A stretch of DNA of 43,049 bases from Geitlerinema sp. P-1104. Its GTDB lineage: Bacteria > Cyanobacteriota > Cyanobacteriia > Cyanobacteriales > Geitlerinemataceae. Location: assembly GCA_012911965.1 (NCBI GenBank), contig SMDP01000010.1, forward strand, positions 1-43,049, in the 5' to 3' direction. The notes under the pieces were generated by a model, which ran no database searches, was not told where the DNA came from, and saw nothing but the letters and a program-made list of their open reading frames with translations. Position numbers and translations under genes: made by a program. This document shows, piece after piece, positions 16,069-25,178 of this stretch. Position 1 is the first letter of the stretch. Each line of letters starts with the position of its first letter.

Positions 16069-18012
16069 CTAGATGTCCAAATCTGTTAGATTCAGTTTGG
16101 GTCCTTCTGTTTCGATGAATTCTCGGCGAGGGGCAACCTTGTCTCCCATGAGAACTGTAAAAATGCGATCTGCTTCTACCGCATCCTCGATTTCTACCCG
16201 CTTCAATAAGCGACTTTCTGGGTTCATGGTTGTATCCCAAAGCTGGGTAGGCATCATTTCCCCTAAGCCTTTAAAGCGTTGAATATTGTAGTTGGCATTG
16301 CTGGGGAGGTCATTGAGATGGCGTTGGAGTTCGCGATCGCTGTAACAATAGTGATGACTGCGACCCCGTTCCACCTTATACAGGGGCGGACAGGCAATAT
16401 AGACAAAGCCCTGTTCCACCATATCCCGCCGATAGCGATAGAAGAAGGTTAACAGAAGTGTGCGAATGTGGGCCCCATCCACGTCAGCATCGGTCATGAG
16501 GATAATGCGGTGATAGCGTAACTGAGATACCTCAAAGTCTTCCCCTTTAATCCCTAATCCCAAGGCCGCAATCAGGGATTGAACCTCATTATTCTTATAA
16601 ATCTTGGCATCGTCGGTTTTTTCGATGTTGAGGATTTTACCGCGCAGGGGCAAAATTGCCTGGAAACGGCGATCGCGGCCCTGTTTGGCACTCCCCCCGG
16701 CAGAATCCCCCTCAACAATGAAAATCTCTGACTCTGACGGGTCTTTCGAGCTACAATCGGCCAGTTTCCCCGGTAAGGTGGACGATTCCAACACCGACTT
16801 ACGACGGACTAACTCCCGGGCCCGGCGAGCGGCTTCGGCGGCGTTAAAGGCCTGAATAGCTTTCTCCAGAATGGCATCGGCCACATGAGGGCGAAACTCC
16901 AGATATTCCGTTAGCACTTCTCCCACTAGGGAATCCACAATCCCGCGAACTTCAGGATTACCTAACTTGGTTTTGGTTTGTCCCTCAAATTCAGGATCTG
17001 GGACTTTCACAGAAATAATGCCCGTCAGGCCCTCCCGGATATTCTCGCCGCCAAGGTTCGGCTGATTATCCTTGAGTTTGTTGCGTTTGCGGGCGGTGAC
17101 GTTCATAGTCCGGGTGAGGACCGATTTGAGACCTTCGAGGTGCGTCCCTCCATCAACGGTGCGAATGTTGTTGGCAAAGCCCAGGAGGGAGTCACTGTAG
17201 GCATTCACCGACCATTGCAGGGCGGCTTCGACCACCACGCCATCTCGTTCCCCTTCCACATAGATGATTTCTTCATGGAGGGGTTCCTTGTCGCGGTTCA
17301 TATATTGGATATATTCACGAATCCCCCCCTCATAGAAATAGGTTTCAACTCGGGGTTCGTCTTTCCCCAACAAGTCGAGGCGATGGTCAGTAAAGGTAAT
17401 GCGAACCCCGGCGTTGAGATAGGCTAACTCCCTGACGCGAGCGCCGATGGCATTAAAATCAAACTCAATACCTGTGGCGACGAAGATGTCACGGTCGGGG
17501 AGGAAACGAACTGAGGTTCCGGTACGTTGTTTCTCGGGGCTGGGTTTTGAGGTTAACTCTGAGGCGGGTTTTCCCCGTTCGTAGCGTTGGAGGTGAATTT
17601 TTTTATCGCGCCAAACGGTAACTTCTACCCATTCCGAGAGGGCGTTGACGACGGATACGCCGACCCCATGCAAACCGCCAGAGACTTTGTAGCCGCCGCC
17701 GCCGAATTTCCCCCCAGCGTGGAGAACGGTCATCACCGTTTCTAGGGCTGAACGTCCGGTTTTAGAGTGAACATCGGTGGGAATCCCCCGTCCGTTGTCG
17801 GTGACGCTGACGGAACCATCGGCCTGGATATCAATTTCAATATGCGTACAGTATCCAGCCAGGGCCTCATCGATGGCATTATCCACCACCTCATAGACCA
17901 GGTGGTGTAAGCCACGTGGACCTGTGGAGCCGATGTACATCCCCGGCCGCTTGCGAACCGCCTCCAGCCCTTCCAGAACTTGGATTTGATCGGCACTGTA
18001 GCTACTAGTCAT
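16069..18012 (-). CDS. gyrB: DNA gyrase subunit B
   Basis: ATPase subunit of the type II topoisomerase that introduces negative supercoils; works as A2B2 with GyrA. The 647-residue chain (from ATG 18012; an open GTG lies five codons upstream) has the GHKL ATPase motifs [25 protein letters not shown] and [17 protein letters not shown], the transducer region, the TOPRIM core [20 protein letters not shown] with [14 protein letters not shown], the metal-binding [16 protein letters not shown], and the C-terminal [19 protein letters not shown]. Length and order are normal; no intein interrupts it. The miaA gene diverges on the other side. Monocistronic by position, with the promoter presumably in the AT-rich 18013-18185 spacer. 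Confidence 0.97.
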   Translation of the reverse strand: MTSSYSADQIQVLEGLEAVRKRPGMYIGSTGPRGLHHLVYEVVDNAIDEALAGYCTHIEIDIQADGSVSVTDNGRGIPTDVHSKTGRSALETVMTVLHAGGKFGGGGYKVSGGLHGVGVSVVNALSEWVEVTVWRDKKIHLQRYERGKPASELTSKPSPEKQRTGTSVRFLPDRDIFVATGIEFDFNAIGARVRELAYLNAGVRITFTDHRLDLLGKDEPRVETYFYEGGIREYIQYMNRDKEPLHEEIIYVEGERDGVVVEAALQWSVNAYSDSLLGFANNIRTVDGGTHLEGLKSVLTRTMNVTARKRNKLKDNQPNLGGENIREGLTGIISVKVPDPEFEGQTKTKLGNPEVRGIVDSLVGEVLTEYLEFRPHVADAILEKAIQAFNAAEAARRARELVRRKSVLESSTLPGKLADCSSKDPSESEIFIVEGDSAGGSAKQGRDRRFQAILPLRGKILNIEKTDDAKIYKNNEVQSLIAALGLGIKGEDFEVSQLRYHRIILMTDADVDGAHIRTLLLTFFYRYRRDMVEQGFVYIACPPLYKVERGRSHHYCYSDRELQRHLNDLPSNANYNIQRFKGLGEMMPTQLWDTTMNPESRLLKRVEIEDAVEADRIFTVLMGDKVAPRREFIETEGPKLNLTDLDI

Positions 18013-18185
18013 GACAAATTGCTCCACACGTATAGGGGGTTGAACCCCTAGATTTTTTAAATAACGACAAAAATCACCAAAATTCTAACACAAAATGGCT
18101 AACGGCGCGTTTAGACCAATTTGGGGATAAATTAAGGTGGGGGTTGGATATACTAAAATTTGTTGAGTTTGCGGGGAGAGAATCG

Positions 18186-19103
18186 GTGAGCGGCCTAATT
18201 GTGATTTGTGGAGCGACAGCAACGGGAAAATCGCAGTTGGCGATCGCCGTGGCGCAGAGGTTAGGCTCGGTAATTCTCAGTGCGGACTCGCGCCAAGTGT
18301 ATCGGGAGTTCGACATCGGTACGGCAAAACCGAGTCTTGAGCAACAGCGGCAGGTTCCTCATTATTTTATTGATAGCTGTGACCCCCGTGAGACCTTTAC
18401 TATGGGGCAATACCAACGGCAGGCACAAGGGCGAATTGCCCAGCAGCATCAGCGTTGTCCAGAGTCGCCGCCGCTGTTGGTGGGGGGAACGGGACTTTAT
18501 ATTAAGTCCGTCACCCGAGGCTTGAAGATGCCAGCTATTAGCCCCCAGCCTGAGTTGCGATCGCAGCTTCAGGGATTGGGTCAACGGCAATGCTACCAAC
18601 TCCTGCAACAGGTGGACGAGCCGGCCAGTCAACGGATTCACCCCAATGATGCCAGCCGCACCCTGCGGGCTTTGGAAGTCTATTATGTGAGCGGTCGTCC
18701 CTTGTCAGAGCAACAGGGAGAACAGCCGCCCGAGTATCCTATTTTACACCTAGGACTGCACGCCGATCCAGACCTGCACCGCGATCGCATTGCCCAACGA
18801 ACTCGGCAGATGGTAGAGATGGGGTTTGTCGAGGAAGTCAACCGCTTGTGCGATCGCTATGGTGATGATTTACCCTTATTACAGACCTTGGGCTATGCCG
18901 AGATGGGAGGCTATCGGCGAGGGGAGATGTCCCTGGAGACGGCGATCGCCCAAACCACGTTACATACCTGCCAATTTGCCAAGCGTCAGCGAACCTGGTT
19001 TCGCGCCTATCCTGAAATTGAATGGTTTGATGTCAAGGACCGTCATTTAAGCGAACGTGTCTTAACACGGATTCAACAATGGAGAAATACCTGGTCATGC
19101 TAA
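18186..19103 (+). CDS. miaA: tRNA dimethylallyltransferase
   Basis: Adds an isopentenyl group to A37 of tRNAs that read UNN codons, before methylthiolation. The protein is 305 residues from a GTG at 18186, chosen because GGGGAGAG lies about 5 bp before it and because it puts the P-loop GATATGKSQLA at residue 9 as usual; the frame is open upstream to a TTG at 18144. Further signatures are SADSRQVYREFDIGTAKP, VPHYFIDSCDPRETFTMGQY, LLVGGTGLYIKSVTRGL and the C-terminal TLGYAEMGGYRRGEM and QFAKRQRTWFR, the last being the tRNA-binding segment. Its end overlaps the start of the next gene by 25 bp, implying coupling. Confidence 0.95.
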   Translation: MSGLIVICGATATGKSQLAIAVAQRLGSVILSADSRQVYREFDIGTAKPSLEQQRQVPHYFIDSCDPRETFTMGQYQRQAQGRIAQQHQRCPESPPLLVGGTGLYIKSVTRGLKMPAISPQPELRSQLQGLGQRQCYQLLQQVDEPASQRIHPNDASRTLRALEVYYVSGRPLSEQQGEQPPEYPILHLGLHADPDLHRDRIAQRTRQMVEMGFVEEVNRLCDRYGDDLPLLQTLGYAEMGGYRRGEMSLETAIAQTTLHTCQFAKRQRTWFRAYPEIEWFDVKDRHLSERVLTRIQQWRNTWSC

Positions 19104-19804
19104 AACAAACCGTTGTACGGCCCCTTCCGTCCCTGATTAGCAGTGCGATCGCCCTGGTCCTGATGGCCCCAAGTCCCGGTTGGACGCTTCCCGGAGAAGC
19201 CGTCGATGAGGTGGCCAATTGGATTTACAGCAATCCCCTGCTTCCCGACGGGCGACGGGGAAGTTTACGAGTTAGCCGCAGTGACGTTCCTGGACAACGG
19301 TTTACCTTCGTAGCCTCGAAAACCCTCCCCACTCAGCGCGGCTTAGGGGTTGGGGAAACTCGGATTCGCAGTGAATGGCTCGAAGTCTTGGATTACAACA
19401 ACGGGGTCACGTCAGAGCGCCTTGTCGAAGCCATCCGCTCCATCTATGGTTTGGATCTCTATCAGGACTATCGTAACGCTGAGTTAATCTACGAGTATGT
19501 CAACCCCACCGGCCCCACAGGGCAGCATCAACGTCGAGGCCAACTCTGGCAGGGCGATCGCTTTGGCTACTGGCTAGAAATTACGGAACGAGACGGGGAA
19601 GAGCCGGTTCTGGGCAAACTCGCCCTGATTCTCCTCGATGATATCTCCACTGTCAAAACTGACTTACAGGACCTAGCTCCCCCAGCCCCCTCCCTTGACG
19701 ATGATCCTGAACCGGGAGACGAGGAGGACTTGTATTATGAGTCGTCTGACGATGACCCTGAACCGGGAGACGAGGAGGACTTGTATTATGAGTCGTCCGA
19801 ATGA
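19079..19804 (+). CDS. Exported protein of unknown function with a duplicated acidic C-terminal tail
   Basis: A 241-residue protein not recognised beyond being a cyanobacterial exported hypothetical. A signal peptide (about residues 8-36, ending near SPGWTLPGEA) is followed by a domain of about 170 residues (GEAVDEVANWIYSNPLLPDGRRGSLRV to LGKLALILLDDIS) with mixed strand/helix character and no catalytic motif I can name. The end is a very acidic tail made of two copies of DDDPEPGDEEDLYYESS (or DD-DPEP equivalents), encoded by a 51-bp tandem repeat. The start ATG lies inside the miaA end; a second ATG six codons later is also possible. It converges with the next gene at a 4-bp gap. Confidence 0.8.
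   Translation: MEKYLVMLKQTVVRPLPSLISSAIALVLMAPSPGWTLPGEAVDEVANWIYSNPLLPDGRRGSLRVSRSDVPGQRFTFVASKTLPTQRGLGVGETRIRSEWLEVLDYNNGVTSERLVEAIRSIYGLDLYQDYRNAELIYEYVNPTGPTGQHQRRGQLWQGDRFGYWLEITERDGEEPVLGKLALILLDDISTVKTDLQDLAPPAPSLDDDPEPGDEEDLYYESSDDDPEPGDEEDLYYESSE
19697..19798 (+). repeat. Two-copy 51-bp in-frame tandem repeat
   Basis: Units at 19697-19747 and 19748-19798 differ at only two third-codon positions that I can see (GATCCT/GACCCT and TCT/TCC). Each codes 17 residues rich in Asp, Glu and Tyr. The near-identity at DNA level suggests recent duplication by slippage or unequal recombination; copy number may vary between strains. Confidence 0.93.
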
Positions 19805-19808
19805 CCCA

Positions 19809-20156
19809 TCACCCTTGCCAGGTTCCCGAGAGAATACTAGAGACTAACTGATCTAAGCGTTCCAAATCGGAGATGAGGAGGGGGGACCAGGCCACCCGGT
19901 TCCGGCGGCCCTGCTCAAAATGATACCGGCTATCCTGAGCCAGACGATGGAGAGCGTAGGCCAGAGGGCGATCGATCTGCGACTTTCCTTGCAACGACTG
20001 ATAAAGAATCTTTAACGCCAGTAACAGTGAGGTCATTTGTCCAGGAACCGGCGACTTTCCCTGCTGCAATAACACTAAGAACGCATTGGGGTTACGCCGC
20101 TCTTGTAACGCCATTCCCTGATCGAGGATGAAATTACGGGCTGTTTGCTCGTCCAT
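19809..20156 (-). CDS. Conserved cyanobacterial protein of unknown function
   Basis: A 115-residue soluble, mostly helical protein. The pattern ARNFILDQG, RRNPNAFLVLLQQGKSPVPGQMTSLLLALKILYQSL and LAYALHRLAQDSRYHFEQGRR is one I recall from a widespread cyanobacterial family that databases sometimes label dethiobiotin synthetase; there is no P-loop or other BioD feature, so that label would be wrong here. No transmembrane segment or signal peptide. The ATG at 20156 has no strong Shine-Dalgarno. The gene faces the exported protein gene end-to-end and diverges from the YccF-family gene. Function unknown. Confidence 0.8.
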   Translation of the reverse strand: MDEQTARNFILDQGMALQERRNPNAFLVLLQQGKSPVPGQMTSLLLALKILYQSLQGKSQIDRPLAYALHRLAQDSRYHFEQGRRNRVAWSPLLISDLERLDQLVSSILSGTWQG

Positions 20157-20226
20157 AGCGCGAATTTCCCGGAAGTTGGTGATTATAATAAGAGCTTACG
20201 CCAAACTTTCGTCAACCTGAACCACC

Positions 20227-20595
20227 ATGAGCCTTATTGGGAACGTTATCTGGTTAATCTTCGGCGGTTTACTGTCAGGTCTGGGCTATATCGTCGGCGG
20301 AGTGGGACTCTGTCTAACCATTGTCGGGATTCCCCTCGGGGTGCAAGCGATTAAACTCGGCTTTGCCACCATGACCCCGTTCGGACGCAAAATCGTCGAA
20401 GATGAAAACCCCAACAGCACTCTCAAGACCATCTTCAATGTCATCTGGATTCTGCTGTTTGGTTGGGAGATTGCCATCTCGCACTTAGTTCACGCGGCTA
20501 TCTTGGCCATTACCATCATTGGTTTACCCTTTGCCAAACAACATATTAAGCTAATTCAATTAGCCCTATTTCCCTTTGGACGGTCTTTTCAGTAG
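20227..20595 (+). CDS. YccF domain-containing inner membrane protein
   Basis: A 122-residue membrane protein built of two similar halves, each with a hydrophobic hairpin and a loop ending in a Pro-Phe-Gly motif: NVIWLIFGGLLSGLGYIVGG...GIPLGVQAIKLGFATMTPFGRKI and NVIWILLFGWEIAISHLVHAAI...GLPFAKQHIKLIQLALFPFGRSF. This duplicated pattern is the YccF (DUF307) family. Its function is unknown in any organism as far as I know. Length is normal for the family. It is preceded by a short divergent spacer and followed by an 8-bp inverted repeat overlapping its stop codon. Confidence 0.92.
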   Translation: MSLIGNVIWLIFGGLLSGLGYIVGGVGLCLTIVGIPLGVQAIKLGFATMTPFGRKIVEDENPNSTLKTIFNVIWILLFGWEIAISHLVHAAILAITIIGLPFAKQHIKLIQLALFPFGRSFQ

Positions 20596-20618
20596 ACTCA
20601 AGCGGGACCTGTCTACTG
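20590..20618. terminator. Inverted repeat between convergent genes
   Basis: CAGTAGAC and GTCTACTG are exact reverse complements with a 13-nt spacer. They overlap the YccF stop codon and lie just before the end of the convergent TPR gene, where a shared bidirectional terminator would be expected. No T-run follows on either strand, so the role is uncertain. Confidence 0.4.
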
Positions 20619-20621
20619 GTG

Positions 20622-21656
20622 CTAGCGCCGGATGAGGGGACTCAAGGCATTCTCCAGGGCCGAGACGGCCCGGATGTCCTCTAGCTGTTGCGCTAGGGCG
20701 ATCGCCCCACTATAGAAGCGAATCGCCTCCTCCGGTTCTCCGGCCGCTAGATACAGTTGGGCCAAGGCTTCTAAACTTCTCATTTCCTGGCGTACATCCC
20801 CCCGTTCCCGCACTCGTTCCAGGCGCTCTTCAAGCAGTTCCTGGGCCCGCAGATAGCGTCCAACAGATTGATGGGCCCTAGCCAAACCATCAACGGCCCG
20901 TAAGTAATTCTCAAACTGAGACTCCAGGCCCTGAACTTGTCGTAAAGCTGCCCCATAATTGGCGATCGCATTCTCATAGTCATCTAAGGCCCAATAGGCA
21001 TCTCCAAGATGATTAAAGGTGTTGGCCTGACCTGAGCGATCGCGAGATTGAATCCGATATTGCAAGGCCCGTTCATAGAGGGGGATAGCCTGGCGAGGAT
21101 TGCCGCGAGTGGCTTCGAGTAGGCCCAAATTACTGTACGTTAAGCCTAATACCCGAATCACATTGCTGTCCGTGGCTAAGGCTAAGGCTTCAGTAAAGCG
21201 AGTTTGAGCCGCATCCAACTGGCCACGGCGCAATAACACCGTACCTAAATTATTTAACCCCGCCATCAAGGCCCGCCGATTATCTCGCCGTCGTGTCAGG
21301 GAGACTTGGGCCTCGAACATTTGCTGGGCTTGGGCTAAATTATCTAACTGAGCATAGGCAGATCCCAACTGGGTATAGAGTTGCGTCATAGCGCCCCAGT
21401 CGTACATCTGAGTGTATAACTCTAAGGCCTGTTGCCAGAGGGCGATCGCCTCCTCATAATTCCCCTGATCTCGTTGCTGGCGTCCTTGCTGAAGTAAGCC
21501 ATCCGCCTCACGGCGTGGCGACGTCTCGCGGTTGCGTTCAATGCGGACTCCTGACTCGCTCTCAGGAACTGCTTGACTCAATAAGGGATTGGGGGCCACA
21601 AGTCCCAGCCCTAACAGAAGTGGCATCCCCATCAATGTCCTAACCCAAATTGGCAT
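20622..21656 (-). CDS. Exported tetratricopeptide repeat protein
   Basis: A 344-residue protein with a signal peptide (about 1-28, cleavage near LLSQAVPES), a short charged linker, and then a row of about seven TPR units from residue 55 to the end. The TPR consensus W-LG-A-L-F-A-P is visible in units such as GNYEEAIALWQQALELYT, AMTQLYTQLGSAYAQLDNLAQAQQMFEAQ, ALMAGLNNLGTVLLRRGQLDAAQTRFTEALAL and GEPEEAIRFYSGAIALAQ. It is a protein-interaction scaffold on the periplasmic side. GGAGGT lies just before the ATG. It starts 21 bp after the sigma-like gene stop, so the two are one transcript. No enzymatic domain is present. Confidence 0.88.
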   Translation of the reverse strand: MPIWVRTLMGMPLLLGLGLVAPNPLLSQAVPESESGVRIERNRETSPRREADGLLQQGRQQRDQGNYEEAIALWQQALELYTQMYDWGAMTQLYTQLGSAYAQLDNLAQAQQMFEAQVSLTRRRDNRRALMAGLNNLGTVLLRRGQLDAAQTRFTEALALATDSNVIRVLGLTYSNLGLLEATRGNPRQAIPLYERALQYRIQSRDRSGQANTFNHLGDAYWALDDYENAIANYGAALRQVQGLESQFENYLRAVDGLARAHQSVGRYLRAQELLEERLERVRERGDVRQEMRSLEALAQLYLAAGEPEEAIRFYSGAIALAQQLEDIRAVSALENALSPLIRR

Positions 21657-21677
21657 AGTACCTCCATCCGCTCACAA

Positions 21678-22391
21678 TCACGACATCTGTTCCGACAACT
21701 GGGCATTGGACGGCTCAGAGAGACTCGTCCCTGTCTCCAAATAAATCGCCCGAATGTCCTCCGGGAGATTCGTTTCTAGCTCACGATAGCCTGAGGGTAA
21801 CTGCCGCGCCACGTCGGCTGGGGTGAGCCGTTCCCCTTCCGCTTGTAGATAAGCCGCAATACGGGTTTCACTCCACTTAAACGTCTGGGACATGACCACC
21901 ATCAGACGCAGCAAGGGATCGAGTAGGTCTAAGGCTTGCTGAAGATAGCACCATAAGGGCGGTGGGGCGCTGTCGAGGGAGTATTGAATCGCCTCTACCT
22001 CCGGCAGTTGGGCTTGATCAATGGACAGGGCCGTCAGTTGAATCAGCCAATTTTGTAGGGTCACGAATCCCGTCTCATCCTCATTAGCATCGGCGCTAGG
22101 ATTAAGATCGAGCGATCGCATTTCATGGAAAATCCGTTGCCAAATCAGCACAAACAGGTAATCGGCCCGCACCGGAGAGGTCACCGAATGGTGGACGAGG
22201 GTATAGACAATGGCACTGTAGCGACAAAACAGGGCGGTAAAATATTTTCCCTCCTGTGGATACCGCTGATAGAGCGTCAGGAGTTCCCGATCGCTATGGT
22301 GAAACAGGGACTTGACGATCGGGTGTTGGGCTTCAGGAAAGGTTGGGATTTGCACGATGATTCGCCAGTGGGAAAAACCTGTCCTTAGCAT
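21678..22391 (-). CDS. Sigma-70-like regulatory protein
   Basis: A protein of about 237 residues that resembles a divergent cyanobacterial sigma-70-family factor. The N-terminal part, from HHSDRELLTLYQRYPQEG through YFTALFCRYSAIVYTLVHHSVTSPVRADYLFVLIWQRIFHEM, follows the helix pattern of sigma region 2. The C-terminal WSETRIAAYLQAEGERLTPADVARQLPSGYRELE could be a weak region-4-like helix-turn-helix. Promoter-contact residues are not clearly kept, so it may not act as a true sigma factor. ATG 22391 is used; a TTG at 22409 and a GTG at 22355 are also possible, and homologues I recall begin nearer the GTG. It leads the transcript with the exported TPR protein, a pairing that suggests control of, or by, an envelope function. 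Confidence 0.66.
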   Translation of the reverse strand: MLRTGFSHWRIIVQIPTFPEAQHPIVKSLFHHSDRELLTLYQRYPQEGKYFTALFCRYSAIVYTLVHHSVTSPVRADYLFVLIWQRIFHEMRSLDLNPSADANEDETGFVTLQNWLIQLTALSIDQAQLPEVEAIQYSLDSAPPPLWCYLQQALDLLDPLLRLMVVMSQTFKWSETRIAAYLQAEGERLTPADVARQLPSGYRELETNLPEDIRAIYLETGTSLSEPSNAQLSEQMS

Positions 22392-22564
22392 ACCTTGGTG
22401 ACTGTCCAAATCAAGGGCAAAGGAGGCGGATTGATGGGTTGACAGAGACTCGACAGTGGCGAGGTGTCCGGGGGCTCAGTTTAACAATGGTCTGGGATTG
22501 GCTAGACTAGAGAGAGAAATTCGCCAATTGAACGTGGGAGAGTTCCCCCCATTCGCACACATCT

Positions 22565-23140
22565 ATGGTTGAAATTGTTTTTAGTTTACTGATCCCTCCG
22601 AGTTTGTTAGCCGCCCTCCCCTTAATGGATACTCTATTCTCTACTCAGGGCATCATGGTGATGTTGTTGGCGGCCTACGGCGTTGCGATGTGGATGTTTC
22701 TCACCAGCGCCCCGAAAGTGCATACGGTGATGGTGTCCGATCTGGCACTCGCCCAGCAGTTTTATGAAGGTGAGCTACGGCTGCCGGCTGCCGAAGTGCC
22801 GCTGCATTACTATTACAACTATGATCAGACCTTAGGGGCGGCGGCCGTTGATCCCCTCTATCTCTCAGCCGATTTTGCCCCCTCCCGTCCTGCTCCTGAG
22901 CCGGAAGGGTTGTGGTATCAACTCAAAAAGAATGCCCAGCTTCATGTGATTGCTGGGGCCAGTCTGGGACGACAGAATCGCCAACGTCATGTCTGCTTTG
23001 ATCGCGACTGTCTCGAAGAACTCTTGCTGCAAGCGCAAAGTCAGGGGGCTAAGTATAAAATCCGCAGTGAGAAGCCCCTGAATTTCCTCTTGAAAGACCT
23101 TCAGGGAAATGTCATTGAGATGGTGGAGGCTAAGGTCTAA
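22565..23140 (+). CDS. Membrane-anchored VOC (glyoxalase-like) domain protein
   Basis: A 191-residue protein. Two hydrophobic segments (about residues 4-20 and 29-47, with the second [21 protein letters not shown]) precede a soluble domain from residue 50. That domain has the vicinal-oxygen-chelate pattern: [24 protein letters not shown] at the first beta-alpha unit, [24 protein letters not shown] in the second half and a final [13 protein letters not shown] strand. His, His and Glu at these places could be metal ligands. The enzymatic activity is unknown; the membrane anchor is unusual for VOC enzymes. Its stop codon overlaps the convergent ribBA gene end by 4 bp. The start ATG lacks a clear Shine-Dalgarno. 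Confidence 0.78.
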   Translation: MVEIVFSLLIPPSLLAALPLMDTLFSTQGIMVMLLAAYGVAMWMFLTSAPKVHTVMVSDLALAQQFYEGELRLPAAEVPLHYYYNYDQTLGAAAVDPLYLSADFAPSRPAPEPEGLWYQLKKNAQLHVIAGASLGRQNRQRHVCFDRDCLEELLLQAQSQGAKYKIRSEKPLNFLLKDLQGNVIEMVEAKV

Positions 23141-24828
23141 TGTAGGGCGCTTGGCTCTACATGATAGATGTTCTGAGTGGCCCAGTCGGCGCAGACGGCG
23201 GAGGGAAACTCTCCCGGGGCTAACTTGCGCCGGGCCAGTTTCCCTTTGAGACTGGTCATGGGATCTTGACCATTGGATAGGAGAAATTCCAGAGAGGCGA
23301 TCGCCCCCCAAGTACTGAGACGATCTAGGATTTGCACGAGGGCTTTGACATAGGGATGGTCGGGGTTGCTATACCAATCCACTTGAGCCAGGTTAGCTTG
23401 GTCAAACCCTAAATGGAAGGTCAAGGCCGAGGGGCCAAATAAGGCCACGGTCACGGGGCGGGTTTCTTCTTGTAACAGCAGGTGATGCTCCCGGGCCAGG
23501 TCTTGTAAGTCTTTAATCAGTTGCGATCGCCCATCTGGGGAGAGGGACGGTTCCCGCAGCTGTAGGGCCACGGTCGCCAGATAGGTTTGTAGCAACAGGT
23601 GACCGAGTTTTTTGGCTTTGGTGGCTAAGTAGACGGAGTTGTAGTCATTGGCTTCAATCAGCAGAGGCACGCGATCGGCCACTTCGATACCATAGCCCCG
23701 TAGACCGGCGATTTTGCGCGGGTTGTTGGTAATTAAACGAATTTGGTGTACCCCGAGGTCATTCAGCATCTGAGCGCCTACACCGTAGTTACGCAGGTCT
23801 GGGGGGAAGCCTAAACGTTCATTGGCTTCTACGGTGTCGAGCCCCATGTCCTGGAGGGAATAGGCTTTGAGCTTGTTAATTAGCCCAATCCCCCGTCCTT
23901 CTTGGCGCAGATACAATACCACCCCTTCTCCCCGTTGTTCGATGGTTTTCAGGGCCGCTTGCAGTTGCAGACGACAGTCACAGCGCAGAGACCCCAGGGC
24001 ATCTCCGGTCAGACATTCCGAATGGACGCGCACCAAGACAGGGCGATCGCCGAAGGCGTTAGGATCGCCTTTGACAATGGCCAGATGTTCCGTGTTGTCC
24101 ATCTGGTTACGATAGGCGTATACCTGGAAGTTGCCAAACTCTGAGGGGAGTGCGGCGACGGTTTCTCGCTGGATAAAGCGTTCGTTTTGTAGCCGATAGC
24201 TAATGAGATCGGCAATGCTGATCAGTTTCAGGTGATGGACTTTGGCATAGTCGATCAGTTCCGGAAGTCGTGCCATGGTTCCATCGGGGTTCTGGATCTC
24301 ACAGATGACTCCGGCGGGATAGCGGCCCGCTAAGCGAGCTAAGTCTACCCCGGCTTCAGTATGGCCGGCTCGTTTAAGCACACCCCCTTTCTGGGCCCGT
24401 AATGGGAAAATATGTCCGGGACGGCGTAAGTCTTTGGGTTGGGTGCTGGGATCGACAGCGGCGCGAATGGTGCGGGCCCGATCTTCAGCGGAAATTCCTG
24501 TTGTCACCCCTAATTCCGGCGAGGCATCAATGCTGACGGTGAAGGCGGTTTGATTGGCTTCAGTGTTACTGGTGACCATCAGGGGCAGATCCAATTCATC
24601 CAGACGTTCTTTGGTCATGGCCAGACAGATTAGCCCACGGGCTTCTACGGCCATGAAGTTGATCATTTCGCCGGTGACTGCATCGGCGGCACAGATCACA
24701 TCTCCCTCGTTTTCTCGATTCTCATCGTCGACGACGACAACGCACTTTCCTGCCTTTAGGTCGGCGAGGGCTTCTTCGATGCTGTTGAACTCAAATGAGC
24801 GGTCAGGCTTGGCTTGAGACGATTCCAC
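23137..24828 (-). CDS. ribBA: Bifunctional 3,4-dihydroxy-2-butanone-4-phosphate synthase / GTP cyclohydrolase II
   Basis: Makes both starting units of riboflavin. The N-terminal RibB domain (about residues 1-215) shows [44 protein letters not shown] and [22 protein letters not shown]; the RibA domain (about 220-410) shows the zinc ligands in [17 protein letters not shown] and the catalytic [21 protein letters not shown] with [18 protein letters not shown] further stretch of about 150 residues (from [14 protein letters not shown] on) extends past the usual bacterial RibBA end and is found in cyanobacterial versions; its role is not known to me. The start is a GTG (24828). No FMN riboswitch pattern was recognised in the 150-bp upstream spacer. 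The 3' end overlaps the convergent VOC gene by 4 bp. Confidence 0.96.
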   Translation of the reverse strand: MESSQAKPDRSFEFNSIEEALADLKAGKCVVVVDDENRENEGDVICAADAVTGEMINFMAVEARGLICLAMTKERLDELDLPLMVTSNTEANQTAFTVSIDASPELGVTTGISAEDRARTIRAAVDPSTQPKDLRRPGHIFPLRAQKGGVLKRAGHTEAGVDLARLAGRYPAGVICEIQNPDGTMARLPELIDYAKVHHLKLISIADLISYRLQNERFIQRETVAALPSEFGNFQVYAYRNQMDNTEHLAIVKGDPNAFGDRPVLVRVHSECLTGDALGSLRCDCRLQLQAALKTIEQRGEGVVLYLRQEGRGIGLINKLKAYSLQDMGLDTVEANERLGFPPDLRNYGVGAQMLNDLGVHQIRLITNNPRKIAGLRGYGIEVADRVPLLIEANDYNSVYLATKAKKLGHLLLQTYLATVALQLREPSLSPDGRSQLIKDLQDLAREHHLLLQEETRPVTVALFGPSALTFHLGFDQANLAQVDWYSNPDHPYVKALVQILDRLSTWGAIASLEFLLSNGQDPMTSLKGKLARRKLAPGEFPSAVCADWATQNIYHVEPSALH

Positions 24829-24980
24829 GGATGTTTTCGCTTGCTTTAACTAAATCGTTAACTTTCTTTAAGTCTCTTAAGATTGTAGCTCGAAATCGGG
24901 GTTGACCGCGAGGGGGATTCCCAGACTCCTGAGTAAATGCGATAAGCTCTCAAGTGTAGACCCCCTGATAGGAGACGATA

Positions 24981-25115
24981 ATGGAGATTCCAGCTTGGAT
25001 GGATTTGGTGGTGGTTGGCTTTGCGATCGCCCTCTTGCTCGGTAGTGGCTTAGTCATGTCCAATGGCGCGATTAAGGCGGAAAAGGAACTGAATTCTAAA
25101 GGACAGAAGAAATAA
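24981..25115 (+). CDS. 44-residue single-pass membrane protein
   Basis: A short open frame with a clear ATAGGAGA ribosome-binding site 6-7 bp before the ATG. The product starts MEIPAWMD, has one transmembrane helix (about residues 8-27, LVVVGFAIALLLGSGLVMSN) and ends in a lysine-rich tail (IKAEKELNSKGQKK). A strong intrinsic terminator follows at 25141-25178, so this is a complete, single-gene transcription unit. The size and shape resemble small subunits of photosystems, cytochrome b6f or NDH-1, but the sequence does not match PetG/L/M/N, the Psb or the Psa small subunits as I remember them. The positive-inside rule puts the C-terminus in the cytoplasm. Confidence 0.8.
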   Translation: MEIPAWMDLVVVGFAIALLLGSGLVMSNGAIKAEKELNSKGQKK

Positions 25116-25140
25116 GCTGACACCATCTATGCTCTCGATA

Positions 25141-25178
25141 GGGTGTCTTTTCCATCGCCGGGAAGGACACCCTTTTTT
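25141..25178 (+). terminator. Strong intrinsic terminator after the 44-residue gene
   Basis: GGGTGTC at 25141 pairs with GACACCC ending at 25172; the stem extends inward through wobble pairs to about 13 bp and is followed by six T. An overlapping alternative pairing (GACACC at 25119 with GGTGTC at 25142) could act as an anti-terminator, which is inference. Confidence 0.88.

Noticed and set aside
19809..20156. Dethiobiotin synthetase
   Set aside because: Relatives sometimes carry this label, but the protein is 115 residues with no P-loop or BioD motif.
24829..24980. FMN riboswitch before ribBA
   Set aside because: The spacer is short and lacks the conserved RFN-element blocks on the minus strand.
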